A stretch of 5,467 nucleotides of DNA from Acidobacteriota bacterium (GCA_023436715.1 JAEZIJ010000236.1:1-5467), one strand, 5' to 3'; shown: positions 1-5,414, numbered from the stretch's first letter. The notes: generated by a model from the letters alone, not told the origin. Made by a program: numbers and translations.

Positions 1-72
1 AGCCGAACAGTTCCTGCACAATCGAAGAGCCAGCGTCGCTGCGCTCCGAGAAGTGTTCGCCTTCGGCCCGGA

Positions 73-387
73 ATGCCGTTCGCGTTCCCTCCGGAATCAG
101 CGTTCACCTTCGGTGGAATCCCCAGTAACGCCGCCGCCGGTGAATTGGGCGAGATCTTCGCCATGGATGTCACGACTGCCGAAGGTCAGTGCGCGCACTG
201 CGGTGCGAGAAAGCGCTTTGCCGAGTCGCATGTGTACATGTATGGCCTTGGCCTCGTGGCCCGGTGCGCCGTTTGCGAGCAGGTACTTCTTCGCGTTGTA
301 CAGGCTCGCGATCGCGTCTTAGTTGACGTGCGTGGCATGACATACTTGAGCCTCGACACATCACAACTCCCGGGGTCCAGCGGCTAA
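73..387 (+). CDS. DUF6510-like small zinc-ribbon protein
   Basis: A 104-residue protein of unknown function. From about residue 18 it matches what I recall of the DUF6510 family: an N-terminal 'NAAAGELGEIFAMDV' segment, then two CxxC pairs (C40/C43 in CAHC, C65/C68 in CAVC) spaced like a zinc ribbon, then 'VLLRVV' and a final strand 'VDVRGMTYLSL'. The four cysteines probably bind one zinc ion; no enzymatic residues are visible. Family members often lie near molybdopterin oxidoreductase and ferredoxin-reductase genes, but none is in the window. The start is uncertain. ATG at 73 is the only start codon in this frame within the window, it has no Shine-Dalgarno sequence, and the first 15 or so residues do not look like the family, which usually begins near a 'DGNA' motif. 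The 5' end may be frameshifted or rearranged. The core assignment is fairly secure; start and function are not. Confidence 0.68.
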   Translation: MPFAFPPESAFTFGGIPSNAAAGELGEIFAMDVTTAEGQCAHCGARKRFAESHVYMYGLGLVARCAVCEQVLLRVVQARDRVLVDVRGMTYLSLDTSQLPGSSG

Positions 388-579
388 CTCGCATTCGCCC
401 CTGCTCTCATCCGAGTCCCAACTACAGAAAATCCCCTGACGGAGCCGTCACGGTGAAACACTCGTGGAGGCAAGATCGCGACCGGGCACTTGTTGTAAGA
501 GGCCGGTGGCACTGGGCCGCGAAAAGCCGCTGTTCCCGAGTGGCACCGATGTTATGGTGGGACCAAGAGGGGTAATAAC
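388..579. other. Leader region before the MBL hydrolase gene
   Basis: This 192-base spacer has no convincing gene. A short perfect inverted repeat (TGACGG-AG-CCGTCA, 437-450) lies about 50 bases after the zinc-ribbon stop and could be a weak hairpin, but no T-run follows. The heptamer GTGGCAC occurs twice on the + strand (506-512 and 540-546). No clear -35/-10 pair stands out. A purine-rich ribosome binding site (AAGAGGGG, 565-572) lies just before the next start. The promoter of the MBL gene is presumably here, but I cannot place it. Confidence 0.35.
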
Positions 580-1518
580 ATGGAAGCAACGGAGATCACA
601 ACTGGGGTGTGGCGGCTGCCCGTAAGCATTGCGAATGTGTACTTTGTCCGGCCCCCGCGAGGGCGATGGGTTCTCATAGACACCGGACTTCCTGGGCATG
701 CAAAGCAGATACGGCAGGCCGCGGAGAAGCTATTCGGAGCAGGTGCCAAGCCGGAAGGTATCATTCTGACGCATGGGCATTTCGATCACGCAGGCTCCTC
801 GCGCGAGTTGGCCGAGGGCTGGGGTGTGCCGGTGTTCGCGCATTCGCTCGAGCGGCCGTTTCTGACCGGCGAATCCGCGTACCCGCCGTCCGACCCGACG
901 ATCGGTGGCGCGATAGCTTTCCTGAGCCGATTTCTTCCTAAGGCGACCACGAACCTCGGGTCGCGCCTGAAGGATCTGCCGGCCGGGGAAGTTCCGGGAC
1001 TGCCCGGCTGGAACTGGTTTCACACGCCGGGGCACTCGCCCGGCAACGTGTCTCTCTACAATCAGGAGCATTCGGTGCTGATTTCCGGAGACGCGGCAGC
1101 AACGGTAGATATGGACTCATGGATCGCGATGCTGACGCAGGTGCGCAGGGTCAGCCGGCCTCCTGCGCCGTTCGTCACCGATTGGACGGACGCTCGACGG
1201 TCGGTGGAGCAGCTCGCCCGACTCGCTCCATGGACCATCGGCTGCGGACACGGCACGCCGATGTCCGGGGTGGAGGTAGCGCAGCAGCTCAATCAGTTGG
1301 CGCGCGATTTCCCGGCTCCGAAGCATGGGCGTTACGCACGGCAGCCAGCACGTACGAACCAACGCGGCATCGAATATGTGCCGCCCCCGCCGCCCGATAC
1401 GCTCCCGGTCAACGCGGCCATCGTGGCGGGCAGCGTCGCAGCAGGCTCGGCCCTGTACTTCGGCCTACGCGCCAGGGGACGCCGCGGGCCCGGGCTGAGA
1501 GCGCGTCGAGCGGCGTGA
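580..1518 (+). CDS. MBL-fold metallo-hydrolase with C-terminal membrane anchor
   Basis: A 312-residue protein of the metallo-beta-lactamase superfamily, glyoxalase II-like branch. The metal-binding motifs are intact: THGHFDHAG at about residues 64-72 (H65, H67, D69, H70), HTPGHSPG at 148-155 (H152 as metal ligand), GD at 170-171 (bridging Asp) and GCGHG at 221-225 (H224). It should be a dinuclear-metal hydrolase; the substrate cannot be read from sequence. After the catalytic domain (about 1-245) come a basic linker, a proline run (268-272), a hydrophobic segment at about 277-297 that could cross the membrane once, and an Arg-rich tail. No signal peptide is visible, so it may be tail-anchored with the catalytic domain in the cytoplasm. 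The start is supported by AAGAGGGG seven bases upstream. It stands alone on the + strand and appears intact. Superfamily assignment is strong. Confidence 0.9.
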   Translation: MEATEITTGVWRLPVSIANVYFVRPPRGRWVLIDTGLPGHAKQIRQAAEKLFGAGAKPEGIILTHGHFDHAGSSRELAEGWGVPVFAHSLERPFLTGESAYPPSDPTIGGAIAFLSRFLPKATTNLGSRLKDLPAGEVPGLPGWNWFHTPGHSPGNVSLYNQEHSVLISGDAAATVDMDSWIAMLTQVRRVSRPPAPFVTDWTDARRSVEQLARLAPWTIGCGHGTPMSGVEVAQQLNQLARDFPAPKHGRYARQPARTNQRGIEYVPPPPPDTLPVNAAIVAGSVAAGSALYFGLRARGRRGPGLRARRAA

Positions 1519-1587
1519 GGTCGAACTACCGTTGGATCCGCGCGGAGCCTCCCTCGGCGAGAGCGCGAACCTGGTCGGCCGGGGTGG

Positions 1588-1612
1588 CGACGCAGACGCC
1601 GTCTCCGCGTCG
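1588..1612 (+). terminator. Possible hairpin terminator after the MBL gene, no U-tract
   Basis: The left arm CGACGCAGAC can pair with GTCT and GCGTCG across a GCC loop, with a two-base CC bulge in the right arm. It lies about 70 bases past the MBL stop. No run of T follows on either strand, so it is not a canonical intrinsic terminator, and GC-rich DNA gives such stems by chance. Low confidence. Confidence 0.2.
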
Positions 1613-1745
1613 GCGCGGCCACAGGTTCCTTGTGTGCAATCTGGCGGCCAGCGTCTAAGCGGTAGGCACACTCGCCCCCAGCGTCAATTCTGTTAGCGAC
1701 CTCGGCAAGGTGTTCTCAGTCACATTGACCTAATACCAGGTGGTC

Positions 1746-1768
1746 GAGCCGGTTTTCAAAAACGGCTC
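1746..1768. repeat. 23-base near-perfect inverted repeat upstream of the transaldolase remnant
   Basis: The arms are GAGCCGGTTTT and AAAAACGGCTC around one central C. Ten of eleven positions pair; the exception is G opposite A at the seventh position. It lies about 110 bases before the transaldolase ATG. The two-fold symmetry suits a dimeric regulator's operator or a leader RNA hairpin with a loop of about five bases (TTCAA). No T-run follows in either direction, which argues against a simple terminator. Confidence 0.4.
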
Positions 1769-1877
1769 CGAGGGCATCAGTCCTGTTATGTTAGTGCCTG
1801 AGGCCGCAAATACCCCGGCAAAAACCAGAGGTTGGGCTGCCTTCGCATTCCCCGGGGCACCAAACGTAGGTGACCCG

Positions 1878-2455
1878 ATGAAGGCCACGCAATTACTCTA
1901 CGGCTTGGGCCAGAGCATCTGGCTCGACAACATCACACGAGGCCTGCTGGAGACCGGAACGCTCAAGCACTATATCGACGAATTCTCGGTGACGGGGCTC
2001 ACGTCAAATCCGACAATCTTCGATCATGCTATCAAAAATAACTCGGCTTACGATGGCGTCGATTCGCGACGAACTGACTCAGGGGAAATCCGGCGAGGGG
2101 CTCTTCTTCGACCTGGCGCTCGCTGATATCACCCAAGCTGCGGATCTGTTTCGGCCGATCCACGACAGGACAAATAGCGTGGACGGCTGGGTATCGCTGG
2201 AAGTCTCGCCCCTGCTGGCTCACGACACGGCGAGTACGCTGCGGGAAGCCAAAGATCTGTACGCACGAGCGGGGCGGCCCAACGTCTTCATAAAGATCCC
2301 GGGTACGAAGGAAGGCCTGCCAGCGATCGAGGAGGCAATTTTTGCCGGTGTACTATCAACGTGACACTCTTGTTTTCGCGCGAGCAGTACCTGGCGGCAG
2401 CTGATGCGTTCGTGCGCGGCATCGTGCGGCGCCTGGATGCCGGGCTCAATCCCGA
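1878..2455 (+). pseudogene. tal: Transaldolase remnant: two frameshifts, truncated 3' end
   Basis: Transaldolase moves a dihydroxyacetone unit between sugar phosphates in the non-oxidative pentose phosphate pathway, in the cytoplasm. The first frame begins at ATG 1878 with MKATQLLYGLGQSIWLDNIT and includes the family signature 'SVTGLTSNPTIFDHAIKNN'. Near 2052-2061 one extra base moves the reading to the next frame, which continues 'IRDELTQGKSGEG' through 'DLFRPIHDRTN' and 'GWVSLEVSP'. That frame holds the Schiff-base lysine in FIKIPGTKEG (codon 2293-2295). Near 2353 one base is lost and the original phase resumes with 'INVTLLFSREQYLAAADAF', ending at 'RRLDAGLNPD'. After about 2455 the similarity stops and minus-strand IS66 sequence begins. 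About 190 residues' worth remain out of the 360-370 usual for this type, so the C-terminal half is missing. The start has only a weak AGG-type site (around 1868-1870). No functional enzyme is expected. Identification is very secure. Confidence 0.93.
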
Positions 2456-2564
2456 TGCCGCTTTCAACTTCTGGCAATCCCCTTCCGGCAGCGGCTTGCG
2501 CCCGTTCCAGCAGTCCCTCCAGTTCTTCGATGGACAGTTCGATCCGCTCGATCGCCGGCTTCAA
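2456..2564 (-). mobile_element. IS66-family transposase (TnpC) N-terminal remnant
   Basis: Read on the minus strand from TTG at 2564, the translation KPAIERIELSIEELEGLLER matches the N-terminal helix typical of IS66-family TnpC transposases. The family then continues with a 'L.EEDYQKLKA' type segment. Here that segment is present one frame over, as PLPEGDCQKLKAA, so a single-base shift lies around 2492-2496. At about 2456 the similarity ends abruptly at the transaldolase sequence. Only about 36 of roughly 500 or more residues remain; the zinc finger, the DDE catalytic core and both terminal inverted repeats are absent. AAGGA lies about 10 bases before the TTG, which supports it as the ancestral start. 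This is a dead scar left by insertion followed by deletion or rearrangement. Family call from recalled consensus, fairly confident. Confidence 0.72.
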
Positions 2565-2704
2565 TCGTCGGCTTCCTTGGCTGCCTCCAGCATCTTGCTC
2601 AACAGCTCGTTCCGGTCTATCCTGTCTTCGGCCAATCGTTCGTTAGCTCCTTTCGTGAAAGCCTGGAAACTTCCACTGGAGCCAACAGCGAATGGCCCTG
2701 GCAA
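2561..2704 (-). CDS. Unidentified short ORF overlapping the IS66 transposase start
   Basis: An open frame ends in TGA at 2561-2563, overlapping the TTG start of the IS66 remnant (ATTGA). From the nearest plausible start, TTG at 2704, it encodes 47 residues; the frame is also open further upstream into the alpha/beta hydrolase 3' end. The second half (ANERLAEDRIDRNELLSKML, then EAAKEADD) reads like a real charged amphipathic helix. I do not recognise it with certainty. It could be a helper ORF of the IS66 element, or a gene fragment; the 'R.ELLSKMLEA' pattern faintly recalls the region before helix I of cytochrome P450s. The stop/start overlap favours a link to the IS. It may not be expressed. 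Confidence 0.3.
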   Translation of the reverse strand: MPGPFAVGSSGSFQAFTKGANERLAEDRIDRNELLSKMLEAAKEADD

Positions 2705-2718
2705 CGCCCTTTCAGTAC

Positions 2719-3618
2719 TTATTTCTTGTTTATTGTTCGGTCGAGAAACTCATGCATCAACGACCCAATCCGATCCACTTCTTCTTCCAACGCGAAATGG
2801 CCCGTGTCGAGAAGATGGAGCTCTGCGCTGGGAGTATCTCTTCTGAAGAGTTCAGCACCCTCCACCGTAAAGATTCCATCGTTTCTGCCCCAAGTGATCA
2901 GCGTGGGGGGCTGTCGTTTACGGAACTACTCCTGCCAATCGGCATAGACATCCAGATTCCTTCTTGCGTTGTAGAGGATTGAAAGTTGGATATCCTTGTT
3001 CCCCGGTCGATCCTGATAAGCCTGGTCGATCACCCAATTGTCAGGGCTGATCTTCGAAGGATCGCTGGCGCCATGCAGATAATGCCACTTGGTTCCTTCA
3101 ACCGTCAGAAGCCAGTCAAGTAGAACTTGGGCGTTCTTTTCGCTCCGATCTTTCCAATAGTCAACTAATCCCTTTGAGAACTCCTTATTTATGGCTTCAG
3201 CATGGGCGTCCCCGTTTTGGACGATAATAGCGGCCACTCGTTCGGGATGCATGACAGCTAACCGAAAGCCAACCGATGCACCTATGTCCGAGAGGTATAT
3301 CGCATATGAAGAAAAAGTCAGCTTTTCGGTGAACTGTTCGATCACAGTCGCTAACCGCTCATAGGAGTAGTCAAAATCGTTGACCGACGGTGCTGAGCTT
3401 TGGCCATATCCAGGGAAGTCTGGGGCAACGACATGATATTTGTCCGCAAGCATGGGAATCAGATTGCGGAACATATGAGACGACGACGGAAAGCCGTGCA
3501 AGAGCAAAACGGTGGGAGCATCTCGAGGACCGGCTTCGCGATAGAAGATCTCCAGCCCCTCCACGCTAAGCGTGCGATAGAAAACGGCCGGTGTAACAGA
3601 TTTGGTCTCGGGCGGCAT
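2719..3618 (-). pseudogene. Alpha/beta hydrolase interrupted by one in-frame amber codon
   Basis: A 300-codon frame (including the final TAA) encodes an alpha/beta hydrolase of the haloalkane dehalogenase / epoxide hydrolase type. ATG at 3618 is well supported by AAGGAG (3625-3630 on the + strand). Visible motifs are the oxyanion-hole HGFPSSSHMF (41-50), 'VVAPDFPGYGQS' (63-74) and the nucleophile elbow LSDIGASVGFRLA with Asp111. A TAG occurs at codon 231 (2926-2928), right after YADWQE, where relatives usually have Tyr or another aromatic residue. The same frame then continues without a gap: FRKRQPPTLITWGRNDG, with the catalytic acid probably D247, and DTGHFALEEE, with the catalytic His at H274. 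Both residues lie past the stop, so the 230-residue product would lack part of the triad and be inactive. Total length suits the family (about 290-300). It is either a recent nonsense mutation, a sequencing error, or, less likely, a readthrough site. Its base composition is visibly richer in A+T than the oxidoreductase upstream. The true substrate is unknown. Confidence 0.88.
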
Positions 3619-3894
3619 AAATGTCTCCTTAAAAAAGTCCGCGATAAGCGGCTTGAGCTGAAGGAATTCCGTTGGGGTAGAGCCGACCGGCGCGAGTCAT
3701 CGAGACACTCGGCTAACGTCGGCCAGAAATTTAGTCTTTCTACACTGTTGAAGTCGTGAGATCAGTCTTCTTCTCCAGTTCGCTCCTTGAGCTTGTCCCA
3801 TAACGCCTCCATGCTTGAGCATCGTCGATGCTCAAGAACCATTCGCGAAGCTATGGAAAATATACGGCGTGGGCGTTGGGCAATCCCCGGGTCC
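3619..3894. other. Spacer between oxidoreductase and alpha/beta hydrolase genes
   Basis: This 276-base spacer lies downstream of the oxidoreductase and upstream of the hydrolase, both on the minus strand. It holds the hydrolase ribosome binding site at its left end and a perfect palindrome at 3814-3836. On the minus strand a frame ends in TGA at 3762-3764 with MEALWDKLKERTGEED, which recalls the 'EALWDSL' motif of small antitoxin-like addiction-module proteins. No start with a ribosome binding site or full-length body is visible, so I treat it as a possible remnant only. No clear promoter could be placed for the hydrolase. Confidence 0.35.
3814..3836. repeat. Perfect 23-base palindrome (11-base arms, one central base)
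   Basis: The arm CTTGAGCATCG is followed by a single T and then its exact reverse complement CGATGCTCAAG. It lies 58 bases past the stop of the oxidoreductase and about 195 bases before the start of the alpha/beta hydrolase. A perfect 11-base match is much longer than expected by chance in a spacer of this size. Possible roles are an operator for a dimeric repressor controlling the hydrolase, or a 3' hairpin that protects or ends the oxidoreductase mRNA; no T-run follows on the minus strand. A 9-base half-site (ATGCTCAAG) recurs at 5422-5430, probably by chance. Confidence 0.6.
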
Positions 3895-4839
3895 TCACAG
3901 ATGAACGCGGATGATCGTCTTTCCCTTGATCCGCTCGGTCGGGTTGAAGGCGGCGACGGCATCGTCGAGCGCAGCCACCTTGCCGATATTTGTCCGCAGC
4001 CGACTATCGCGGAACCGCTGGACGACCTCACTCAATTGGGCGCGATCGGGTACGACGACGAAGTCGATAGTCAGGCCGCCAGCGGGCCGCGCCTCGGTCG
4101 GGCCGGCGATGGTCACCAGCGTTCCTCCGGCGCGAATCACGCCCGCAGACCGCTTCGCGATGTCGCCGCCGAGGACATCGAAAACCAGATGGACCCCGCC
4201 GACATCTTCTAGGGCGTCGCTATCGAGGTCGACGAACTCCTGTGCGCCGAAGTCGAGAGCCGTCTGACGGTCGGCAGCGCGCCCGGTGCCGATGACGTAC
4301 GCGCCGGCCTCACGTGCGAGCTGGGTCGCCATCGAACCGACTGCGCCTGCCGCACCGTGCACGAGGACGCTCTGCCCCGCACGAAGGCGGCCGTGCTCGA
4401 ACAGCCCCTGCCACGCGGTCAGGCCCGGCATCACGAGGGCCGCGCCCGCCGTGAAGTCTACGTCGCCCGGCAGCGGCGCGAGGTTGCGTGTCTCGACGGC
4501 TACATACTCCGCCAGCGTGCCGTCGCGAGTCCAGTCCGTGAGGCCGAACACCCGCTGTCCCACCGACAGCCCCGTCGTTCCATAGCTGAGGGCGGTGACC
4601 ACTCCGGCCAGCTCGTGGCCGGGGATCGAAGGCGTCCGGTCACGGCCGAGGCGGTCGATCCAGGTCGAGGGCCACGACAGCTCATCGCCGGTGAATCCCG
4701 ACGCATGAACCCGAACAACGACATCGCCGTAGTTCGCGCCCGAGAGGCTGGCGAGCGACGCCCCCTGCGGCTCGGGCCGCTCCACCAGCTTCATCCCGGC
4801 CGTTCCCGCAGCCTGATCCGTCACCACAATCGCCTTCAT
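3895..4839 (-). CDS. NADP-dependent medium-chain oxidoreductase (quinone reductase-like, zinc-free)
   Basis: A 314-residue medium-chain dehydrogenase/reductase of the quinone oxidoreductase / enoyl reductase type, which would use NADPH in the cytoplasm to reduce a quinone or an activated double bond. The N-terminal GroES-like domain has 'DVVVRVHASGFTGDEL' (39-54) and 'IPGHELAGVV' (72-81). The Rossmann domain has the nucleotide loop in VHGAAGAVGSMATQLA (160-175), followed by 'VIGTGRAADR' (182-191). It ends 'ERIKGKTIIRVHL', the usual family end. There are no cysteines at all, so neither catalytic nor structural zinc of the alcohol dehydrogenase branch can be bound. The start ATG 4839 has AGAGAGG (4846-4852) and overlaps the stop of the preceding short ORF (ATGA), indicating translational coupling. 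Full length, no defects seen. Exact substrate unknown. Confidence 0.92.
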   Translation of the reverse strand: MKAIVVTDQAAGTAGMKLVERPEPQGASLASLSGANYGDVVVRVHASGFTGDELSWPSTWIDRLGRDRTPSIPGHELAGVVTALSYGTTGLSVGQRVFGLTDWTRDGTLAEYVAVETRNLAPLPGDVDFTAGAALVMPGLTAWQGLFEHGRLRAGQSVLVHGAAGAVGSMATQLAREAGAYVIGTGRAADRQTALDFGAQEFVDLDSDALEDVGGVHLVFDVLGGDIAKRSAGVIRAGGTLVTIAGPTEARPAGGLTIDFVVVPDRAQLSEVVQRFRDSRLRTNIGKVAALDDAVAAFNPTERIKGKTIIRVHL

Positions 4840-4991
4840 CGGTCACCTCTCTGTGTCGAGTTCTCGCCTGTAAGGTAGCAGCTCCATCCTTTGTCCCTGG
4901 ACGGGTTATCGGACGGAAACGAATCGATCAAAACCTTGGCCTCGCCCGCCTCGACGCGAAATGCGGAATGGCCGTGGCATGTCAGTTTCAT
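4836..4991 (-). CDS. 51-residue UPF0173/MBL-type N-terminal ORF, coupled to the oxidoreductase
   Basis: Read from ATG at 4991, the product begins MKLTCHGHSAFRVEAGEAKV and continues LIDSF. This is the first beta hairpin of UPF0173-type metal-dependent hydrolases (usual form MKLTW.GHSAFR.E...VLIDPF). The full family is about 225 residues and has an HxHxDH metal motif soon after. Here the ORF instead runs through DNPSRDKGWSCYLTGENSTQ and stops at codon 52, with no metal-binding motif. The stop TGA shares the ATGA sequence with the start of the oxidoreductase. It is either the front end of a hydrolase truncated by rearrangement, or a genuine small protein kept for coupling. The upstream site is weak (GGGAA about 8 bases before ATG). 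It lies 77 bases downstream of the cupin stop, in the same direction. It cannot be an active hydrolase. Confidence 0.6.
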   Translation of the reverse strand: MKLTCHGHSAFRVEAGEAKVLIDSFPSDNPSRDKGWSCYLTGENSTQRGDR

Positions 4992-5068
4992 AGGAATTCC
5001 CAGCCCCCCGGGCGTTAGTTACAACGTTCTGCTGTCACGTCTGTTCGATGTCGAGCTATTTGCCATTG

Positions 5069-5361
5069 TCAGTGGGCAGCCTTGGCAACAGCTACCGTTG
5101 GCGGAGCACCTATCTTTTTCACAAAGAAGACAAGGAGCTTAGCGGGCTGCGTCTTGCTGGCGTTGCGACTGTCGACGTGTATGTCAGTGGGCGATTCGTA
5201 GAACACTTCGCCAGTGTGAACCGTCTGGGGTTTGCCACCCTTCAGTTGAGTGATGATGCTTCCTTCCAGCACGTATGCGAACACATCTGCATTATGTTGA
5301 TGTGCCGGCACGACCTCGCCAGGAGAGAGAAGGACGGTTTCGATCCCCTCTGTGCCAACAT
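5069..5361 (-). pseudogene. Cupin-domain protein with disrupted 5' end
   Basis: A small single-domain cupin. The open frame from about 5388 has no ATG, and GTG at 5311 falls inside the first cupin strand. From that GTG, 80 residues follow. Motif 1 is PGEVVPAHQHNADVFAYVLEG, partly upstream of the GTG, with H4 and H6 as metal ligands and V where Glu is usual. Motif 2 is GEVFYESPTDIHVDSRN with P41, H45 and N50. A likely ancestral start is ATG at 5361 (MLAQ..., preceded by GGGGAAGG), which is one base out of phase with the cupin frame. A single-base loss around 5345-5350 would explain this. The C-terminal part ends normally after 'LLVFFVKKIGAPPTV'. Such cupins often accompany oxidoreductases in small operons, as here. 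If GTG 5311 is used, a short product with both His clusters might still fold. Cupin identity is strong; broken status is inferred. Confidence 0.72.
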
Positions 5362-5414
5362 GACTGAGACACCTTCCCCGCTGTTAATTACTGTCGAGGG
5401 CGGAGAAGGATTTC
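5362..5414. promoter_or_regulatory. Short divergent control region between cupin and right-edge gene
   Basis: These 53 bases separate the probable ancestral cupin start (minus strand) from the + strand start at 5415. They contain an A/T-rich core (TTAATTA, 5383-5389) inside otherwise GC-rich DNA, and a Shine-Dalgarno-like stretch on each side: GGAGAAGGA for the + gene (5402-5410) and GGGGAAGG on the minus strand for the cupin. The A/T core could be a -10 element for either direction, but I cannot pair it with a -35 box. Confidence 0.3.

Larger units (their letters stand above)
1519..1877. other. Intergenic stretch without a convincing gene
   Basis: These 359 bases separate the MBL gene from the transaldolase remnant. 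At 1588-1612 there is an imperfect GC-rich hairpin (CGACGC plus AGAC, loop GCC, GTCT, a CC bulge, then GCGTCG) that could help end MBL transcription, although no T-run follows. On the minus strand a 40-codon open stretch ends in TAG at 1526-1528 and reads like the end of a protein (GDGVCVATPADQVRALAEGG), but it has no upstream body. At 1746-1768 there is a second, more regular hairpin (see its own entry). An open frame from GTG 1740 runs into the transaldolase frame, but its first 46 codons do not resemble a protein family I know. The transaldolase promoter should be here but I cannot identify it. Confidence 0.4.

Noticed and set aside
53..322. Long + strand open frame overlapping the zinc-ribbon gene
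   Set aside because: Its product is low-complexity Ser/Pro/Arg-rich and shows no family, while the other frame carries two CxxC pairs in a recognised arrangement. Only its first 20 or so codons might be the end of an upstream gene.
453..575. 40-residue Trp-rich ORF (GTG start) just before the MBL gene
   Set aside because: No ribosome binding site, unusual composition and no recognisable similarity; most likely chance in the leader.
1526..1645. Minus-strand 40-codon frame ending GDGVCVATPADQVRALAEGG...
   Set aside because: Reads like a protein C-terminus and ends 8 bases from the MBL stop, but there is no start, body or recognised family, so it is not annotated as a gene.
1119..1658. 179-codon + strand frame overlapping the MBL gene
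   Set aside because: Arg/Ala/Ser-rich shadow frame of a gene whose own frame has all metal-binding motifs.
1740..1877. N-terminal extension of transaldolase from GTG 1740
   Set aside because: Transaldolases of this type start at the MKAT methionine (1878); the extra 46 codons show no similarity and contain the hairpin.
2361..2846. 161-codon + strand ORF starting at the second transaldolase frameshift
   Set aside because: Only its first 30 or so codons are transaldolase; the rest is antisense to the IS66 fragment and the hydrolase 3' end.
3814..3836. Palindrome as an intrinsic terminator of the oxidoreductase
   Set aside because: The stem is strong, but no T-run follows it in the minus-strand direction, so operator or mRNA-stabilising roles are at least as likely.
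4357..4878. 173-codon + strand frame opposite the oxidoreductase
   Set aside because: Arg/His-rich antisense shadow of a full-length gene with clear family motifs.
4891..5142. 83-codon + strand frame
   Set aside because: Antisense to the MBL-type mini-ORF and the cupin end; no similarity of its own.
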